Both the position numbers and the translations under genes were made by a program. A stretch of 64,000 nucleotides of DNA from Brevibacillus choshinensis. Its GTDB lineage: Bacteria; Bacillota; Bacilli; Brevibacillales; Brevibacillaceae. Numbering within the stretch: the first letter of the stretch is position 1; the number at the start of each line of letters is the position of its first letter. Below the pieces are notes generated by a model that saw nothing but the letters and a program-made list of their open reading frames with translations, had not been told where the DNA came from and ran no database searches. This document shows positions 59,688 to 64,000 of this stretch, piece by piece. The DNA is taken from the NCBI RefSeq assembly GCF_001420695.1, contig NZ_LJJB01000010.1:610131-674130 (forward strand), read 5' to 3'.

Positions 59688-61736
59688 CTACTGAAGCGCC
59701 TCTGTAAAAATTCGTTTGACCTTGGAATCGAGCACATGACTCCCGCCTCGTCCTCGAACATCCTCGACCATCATGACGAGCAGCAATTTGGGATCATCGA
59801 GATTAAAGGCGGCGTACCAGCCGTTTTCCTGTCCGAGCTCCCCTTTTTTCTGCTTAAGCTCTGCTGTGCCCGTCTTTCCTGCAATACTGTGTCCCGTGAC
59901 ACGCGCTCCTCGCCCTGTTCCCTTTGGATCTTCCATGACTTGCAGCAGGTCGTTTTGAATGATTTGCGCGCTTTCTTTGGACATGACATCGGTTTTCCAA
60001 TACGTCTCATGCTTTTCCCCCAAAATTAAGGAGGGATAAATCATGTTACCATCGTTGACAAAAGCGCTGTAGGCGAGTGCCAAGTGCAGGGGTGTCATCG
60101 TCACTTCTCCTTGACCGTAGCCCGAATCCGCCAGTTGAATCTCATTTCGCATTTCCCCATTGGTGAGCGTTGATTTTTCCAATGCAAACGGGATGGGGAT
60201 GGACTCGTGAAAGCCAAATTCCTTTGCTTTTTGCAAGAAACTGTCTTCCCCGATGGAGAGGGCAGCTTGCGCGAAGTAAATATTGTCCGAGTAGACGAGG
60301 GCTTTCTGCAGATTTACCGGCACTCGGTGATCGCTGACGCGTGTGACTTCGTATTTCCCCCAGGACGCATCTTTTTGCCAATGCAGGCCGTTGATCGTTT
60401 TCTCCTCTGCTGGCGTGATTGCACCTGTGTCCAATCCTATCGCTGCGGTGATCGGTTTAAAAGTAGAACCCGGCGCATAGCCGTGGGCAAATCGATTGAG
60501 CATTGGCTTTTTGGGGTTTCCGTTTAACTGGTTCCACTCCTTGGTCGACAAACCGAGCACAAAGTCATTGGGGTCATAGGCAGGCGTGCTGACCAAAGCG
60601 ACGATTTCACCAGTCTTGGGCTGAATAGCCGCCGCTGTGCCCGCTTCCTGTTTGATTTGCTCGTAGATCTCTTTTTGCAGCTCTGCATCGATCGTTAGCT
60701 TCAAGGTATCCCCATTTTTCGCAAACCTTTCGCCCACGATTTTCTTTTCCATTCCCTCCGCATTCACGATGGTGATGCGTCCTCCGGCTGATCCTCGGAG
60801 CCGTTCCTCGTACATCTGCTCCAGTCCGGCTTTTCCGATCTTGTCCGAGGACCGATAGCCCTGTGCCTGTTTCTTTTTCAATTCCTCTGCACTGATGGAG
60901 CCTGTATAGCCGACGAGATGCGCCAGCGCTTCTTGATACGGGTAGTACCTCACTTGCTTCTTTTGCAGCACGATCCCTTTGGTACCCGTTAATTGAAAAA
61001 TGCGTTCATCGTCCTCCGGCAACGTCGCAATCCGGATAAAAGTCGTCTTTTTCGTTGTATTCGCTTGCACGTTTGCTGCCAATTCATCGGATGAAATATG
61101 TAAGAGGTCACTCACTTGTTTTTGTTCGGTGCGAGGCAGCTGCCCCCACTCTCCCGGATTGACCCCGACGTCCACCACGACGCGACAGGTTGCCAGACGG
61201 CGTCCTGCCCGGTCTACGATCTCTCCGCGTTTCGGAGGCACTGTGGAAGCGCGAACCTTGTCTCCATCCTGCATGTCAGGGAGGAGGAATGTCGGGTTCC
61301 AGGAGATGTACCATCCCTCTCCTTCTGCCTGCTTCTCTTTGACCATCGTAGCCTTGCCCGTAAACGTAATTGGATCGACAAATGTATCCATGCTAAATCG
61401 GTAATGCAGCTTGATATTCCCATCTTCGCCTGGCTCGACGGGACCGTTGTACACGGGTTCGACCGTGATATTTTTGGCTTCAATGCCTTCATAAATATTT
61501 TGATAACGTTGAACAAACTGTTCTTTTGTTATTTGCTGTTTTGTCTTTGCAGAGAGCTGCTCGTACATGTCGGCAAACCGTCCGTTTTGCCAAAGAGCTG
61601 TGTACGACGAAAATGCAGTCTGTGCTTTTTCTCCTTCTCTCTGGGGGCTGTCTTGCCACATGTTCCAATAGACAAAGCCGAATCCCATCAGGACGACAAC
61701 AAAAACCGTCCAAAACCAAACCCATGTTTTCTTCAC
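59688..61736 (-). CDS. Class B penicillin-binding protein, MecA/PBP3-like
   Basis: About 682 residues from GTG 61736 (GGGAG upstream). One N-terminal TM (VWFWTVFVVVLMGFGFVYW) is followed by an NTF2-like MecA_N domain (QTAFSSYTALWQNGRFADMY, YNGPVEPGEDGNIKLHYRFS), a dimerisation domain (RGEIVDRAGRRLAT) and the transpeptidase domain with SxxK in GSTFKP (~425), SDN in VYSDNIYFAQ and KTGT in IAGKTGTAEL (~620). It cross-links peptidoglycan outside the membrane. The NTF2-like domain is shared by PBP2a (MecA) and by Bacillus PBP3 (PbpC), which have low beta-lactam affinity. No mecR/mecI genes are present, so it is probably a housekeeping homologue. Confidence 0.93.
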   Translation of the reverse strand: MKKTWVWFWTVFVVVLMGFGFVYWNMWQDSPQREGEKAQTAFSSYTALWQNGRFADMYEQLSAKTKQQITKEQFVQRYQNIYEGIEAKNITVEPVYNGPVEPGEDGNIKLHYRFSMDTFVDPITFTGKATMVKEKQAEGEGWYISWNPTFLLPDMQDGDKVRASTVPPKRGEIVDRAGRRLATCRVVVDVGVNPGEWGQLPRTEQKQVSDLLHISSDELAANVQANTTKKTTFIRIATLPEDDERIFQLTGTKGIVLQKKQVRYYPYQEALAHLVGYTGSISAEELKKKQAQGYRSSDKIGKAGLEQMYEERLRGSAGGRITIVNAEGMEKKIVGERFAKNGDTLKLTIDAELQKEIYEQIKQEAGTAAAIQPKTGEIVALVSTPAYDPNDFVLGLSTKEWNQLNGNPKKPMLNRFAHGYAPGSTFKPITAAIGLDTGAITPAEEKTINGLHWQKDASWGKYEVTRVSDHRVPVNLQKALVYSDNIYFAQAALSIGEDSFLQKAKEFGFHESIPIPFALEKSTLTNGEMRNEIQLADSGYGQGEVTMTPLHLALAYSAFVNDGNMIYPSLILGEKHETYWKTDVMSKESAQIIQNDLLQVMEDPKGTGRGARVTGHSIAGKTGTAELKQKKGELGQENGWYAAFNLDDPKLLLVMMVEDVRGRGGSHVLDSKVKRIFTEALQ

Positions 61737-61967
61737 AAGGATCTTCTCCCTTCCATTCCCCAAGATAATATAGGCGTAATGGAAAATATATGGAGCAATC
61801 CTCACGCAACCGTGAAAGGATGATCAGAAAAATGTGATATGATGCAGAATATTTAGGAAATGGAAGAAAAAAGCTCTGGTTCTTGGGAGAACAGAAACAA
61901 ACAGGGATTTTCAGCTGAATCGTAGTATTACTAGTTAAAAGATGACGGGCACTAGAGAGGTAGCCAA

Positions 61968-62234
61968 ATGGAACCGATTGATAAAAGAAACCGACTCGAT
62001 GGGAAGCCCTTTAGCTATCGCGTCACGAAGAACAACACGGTATTTCTCGACTACCAGGGCCAGCAAGTAAAAATCCTGAACGGGAAAGAGGCTGAACGGT
62101 TTTTAGAGAAGATCAAGTCAGCAGAAGGCGACGAAAAAGAAGTGCAACTGATCCTGGCCAAAGTCACCGGGAATTTCAAAAGGGGAAATGAACGGCTGGC
62201 GAGCTCCAAGAACAAGGGGAAACAGCAAGGCTAA
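61968..62234 (+). CDS. Small conserved-type basic protein, unknown
   Basis: 88 residues after GAGAGG. PFSYRVTKNNTVFLDYQGQQ, VKILNGKEAERFLEKIK and a strongly basic tail KRGNERLASSKNKGKQQG suggest a small nucleic-acid-associated protein. I do not recognise the family, though similar short proteins are usual in Bacillales. It precedes the methyltransferase by about 25 bases. Confidence 0.7.
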   Translation: MEPIDKRNRLDGKPFSYRVTKNNTVFLDYQGQQVKILNGKEAERFLEKIKSAEGDEKEVQLILAKVTGNFKRGNERLASSKNKGKQQG

Positions 62235-62259
62235 ACCAATGACGAGGTGAGTTGTGGCG

Positions 62260-62943
62260 ATGAATGATCGTGAACGTCTATTAGAGCAAAGCTGGATAAC
62301 TAATGCCGAAGCGTGGACACAATCTGTCAGAGAAAATCGGATTGAAAGCAGGAAAATAGCAACGGATCAGGCGATATTAGATGAAATCACTCGCTTCCAG
62401 CCAAGAAAAGTCCTGGACGTCGGCTGTGGTGAGGGCTGGCTTGCCCGCGCGGTTAGTGAACAAGGAATTGATGTCGTGGGTATGGACGGAAGCCTGGAGC
62501 TCATCCAGATCGCTCATTCGGCAGGAGGAGCGCATTTTATTCACCTCAACTACTCGGATCTGACGAAAGATCCATCACGACTGGGTAGCGATTATGACGT
62601 CATTGTCTGCAATTTCTCCCTTCTCTCCGAAGATATCCGGACCATTCTACAATCGCTAGCATCCTTACTCTCCGCGAATGGAGTTATTCTCATCCAAACC
62701 CTGCATCCTTTTTCAGCAGCTCAGCACGATCGCTATGAAGATGGATGGAGAGAAGAATCCTTTAACGGAATGGGAGAAGGGTACAAATCCTCTATGCCCT
62801 GGTATTATCGTACGATGGGATCATGGCTGAACGAAGTGCAAGCAGATGGACACCTCAAGCTTCTTCATTGCCAGGAACCCATAAACCCGACTACCGGAAA
62901 ACCCATCTCCTTACTGATCACAGCTACAAAGAATACCAACTAA
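62260..62943 (+). CDS. Class I SAM-dependent methyltransferase
   Basis: 227 residues. ATG 62260 is nine bases after GAGGTGA; GTG 62254 is an alternative. SAM motif I VLDVGCGEGWLARAVSEQGI, motif II GMDGSLELIQIA, motif IV YDVIVCNFSLLSED, then VILIQTLHPF. It is similar to UbiG/biotin-synthesis BioC-type methyltransferases but with no pathway context. It is probably co-transcribed with the 88-residue protein. Confidence 0.88.
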   Translation: MNDRERLLEQSWITNAEAWTQSVRENRIESRKIATDQAILDEITRFQPRKVLDVGCGEGWLARAVSEQGIDVVGMDGSLELIQIAHSAGGAHFIHLNYSDLTKDPSRLGSDYDVIVCNFSLLSEDIRTILQSLASLLSANGVILIQTLHPFSAAQHDRYEDGWREESFNGMGEGYKSSMPWYYRTMGSWLNEVQADGHLKLLHCQEPINPTTGKPISLLITATKNTN

Positions 62944-62958
62944 TCTAGCAGATCGCGA

Positions 62959-62991
62959 GCCTCTTTTGCCCCCAAAAAAAGAGGCTTTTTG
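62959..62991. terminator. Bidirectional terminator
   Basis: GCCTCTTTT paired with AAAAGAGGC (62959-62967, 62977-62985) and T5. Confidence 0.9.
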
Positions 62992-63687
62992 CTAGCCTCC
63001 TTCTTCCATTTCCCACATGTAGCCGTAGCGCGGGATCGTCGTTACTTTTTCTCCGTACCGTCCCAGGCGCTTGCGGAGTCGGTATACCAGCGCATTGATT
63101 TCTGCCCTGCCGACATCGGGGATGATTTTTTCTGTGCCGAGCAATCGTTCCGGCCAGATGAGTACCATGATTTCTTCGTAGCTGACTGCCTGATTCGACC
63201 TTTGGTATAAAAGCATCAGGAGGTCCATATCTTTGCCGGTCAAATGAAGTCGCTTGCCGTCCAGGCGAATTTCTCTTCTTTCCAGGTTGATGACCAAACC
63301 CGGCAGCTCAGGGGACGTAGTGGAAATGGGAATCGAAAATTCTCGGGTAGCATCCAGCTCGTTCGCTTCTGCGAAAAAGATCAGCTCAACTGCTCCTTTG
63401 GCCAGACTGATATGGTCACCGTGCCGCAGTAAGTGCGGTGTATCGTGAATAGCTGTTCCATTGACTTCCGTACCGTGCTTGCTATGCAAATCGGCGATCG
63501 CAAATTGATCACCCATTTTTTGCAGAACCGCATGCTTTCGGGATACGTACAGGCTGGAAAACGGGATATCTGGTTGAAATTGAGTCCCTTTTCGCCCAAT
63601 CGTATACGAATCTTTGGTCATAAACTTTCTCTTGTGTAGTTGATCCGGATCGCCTTTTTTAATCAATATATAGACACTGTCGTCCAA
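62992..63687 (-). CDS. FHA domain fused to an OmpR-type winged helix
   Basis: 231 residues from a TTG after GAGGTGATGCACG. The N-terminal FHA domain (~25-105: DSYTIGRKG, SSLYVSRKHAVLQ, ADLHSKHGTEVNG) binds phosphothreonine. The C-terminal winged helix (~135-228: LHLTGKDMDLLMLLYQRSNQ, EINALVYRLRKRLGRYGEKV, VTTIPRYGYMWEM) is that of OmpR-type regulators. It is a DNA-binding protein that could respond to Ser/Thr kinase signalling (for example PrkC-type) instead of a receiver domain. No kinase or phosphatase gene is adjacent. Confidence 0.85.
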   Translation of the reverse strand: MDDSVYILIKKGDPDQLHKRKFMTKDSYTIGRKGTQFQPDIPFSSLYVSRKHAVLQKMGDQFAIADLHSKHGTEVNGTAIHDTPHLLRHGDHISLAKGAVELIFFAEANELDATREFSIPISTTSPELPGLVINLERREIRLDGKRLHLTGKDMDLLMLLYQRSNQAVSYEEIMVLIWPERLLGTEKIIPDVGRAEINALVYRLRKRLGRYGEKVTTIPRYGYMWEMEEGG

Positions 63688-63848
63688 CGTGCATCACCTC
63701 AAATCGAGTGGGAGCTTCTCACATGTAAACATATCATTTTGCTCATTCACAATGCTTGATTTCTGACCAACTATTTGGGTGAATCAAACAAAACGAAGAA
63801 TAGTCCCATGGTACACTACAACTTTGGTCATGTCTATTCTATCACGAT

Positions 63849-63998
63849 CTAGTAATGCTCCAGATCACCTGACAACACATACCCATCAAACGGAGATATG
63901 TAATACGTTTCCCCGTCGCCGTCAAATTGGTAAAAAAGCCCAAAATCTTTGTGAGCATCCAGCGTTTTATTCCCTACGTATTTGACTGATTGGATTGG
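63849..63998 (-). CDS. 3' end of a gene running off the right edge, unknown product
   Basis: 49 codons on the minus strand ending at TAG 63849-63851: PIQSVKYVGNKTLDAHKDFG, LFYQFDGDGETYYISPFDGY, VLSGDLEHY. The beta-rich, aromatic and acidic character looks genuinely coding. The rest lies beyond the window, so no family can be named. The 160 bases between it and the FHA gene show no feature. Confidence 0.65.
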   Translation of the reverse strand, partial: PIQSVKYVGNKTLDAHKDFGLFYQFDGDGETYYISPFDGYVLSGDLEHY

Positions 63999-64000
63999 CT

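Overview
The window looks like chromosomal DNA of a Gram-positive, endospore-former-type member of the Bacillota, most likely a Brevibacillus or close Paenibacillaceae relative. This is an inference from strong AGGAGG-type ribosome binding sites, frequent GTG/TTG starts, moderate GC content and the gene set (EcsAB, YrdB, an IS110 relative, PCYCGC lipoprotein, CD3324-type regulator, WYL regulators, sigma-54 (SigL) activators). It is mostly ordinary accessory metabolism and regulation, with mobile-element scars at the left end.

1-4400 is a low-GC scarred region: the 3' part of an IS110 transposase, a LysM-NlpC/P60 cell-wall hydrolase, a decayed acetyltransferase, and a COG4705 membrane protein carrying three 104-residue tandem repeats. 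Two transposon-end-like arrays of ~20 bp repeats, at 491-538 and 4335-4401, lie in the same orientation; the second supplies the last codons of an EEP-family gene.

4354-19916 holds a sigma-54 activator divergent from a secreted esterase-like protein that has a well-matched -24/-12 promoter, an autoregulated TetR/MFS efflux pair, a FusB/FusC-like EF-G-binding protein, a WYL regulator/hydrolase pair, an amidase, and an Asp/His-rich copper-amine-oxidase-domain protein. 20138-23707 holds a metal-linked cluster: a 57-residue protein with a CadC-like cysteine motif, a PCYCGC lipoprotein, a Tat-exported multicopper oxidase, a ZIP transporter and its own tatA.

23851-35034 is catabolic and transport: a flavin monooxygenase-like protein and its LysR regulator, an enolase-superfamily enzyme with a YfcC carrier and a regulator, and a complete TctCAB tricarboxylate transporter. 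35479-41920 is an alcohol module: adhP with a sigma-54 promoter, facing an iron alcohol dehydrogenase, a cytosolic histidine kinase, an NtrC-type sigma-54 response regulator and a BenE-type carrier.

47393-49735 is the most distinctive unit: a promoter, a class I cyclic-di-GMP riboswitch, an intrinsic terminator, then a GNAT/autoinducer-synthase-like protein coupled by one base to a multi-TM chemoreceptor. The remainder holds EcsAB with a lipoate ligase, a two-component system whose response regulator has no normal start codon, a MecA-like penicillin-binding protein, an FHA-winged-helix protein, and the 3' end of a gene running off the right edge. Several pseudogenes and genes below 60 residues are described in the list.
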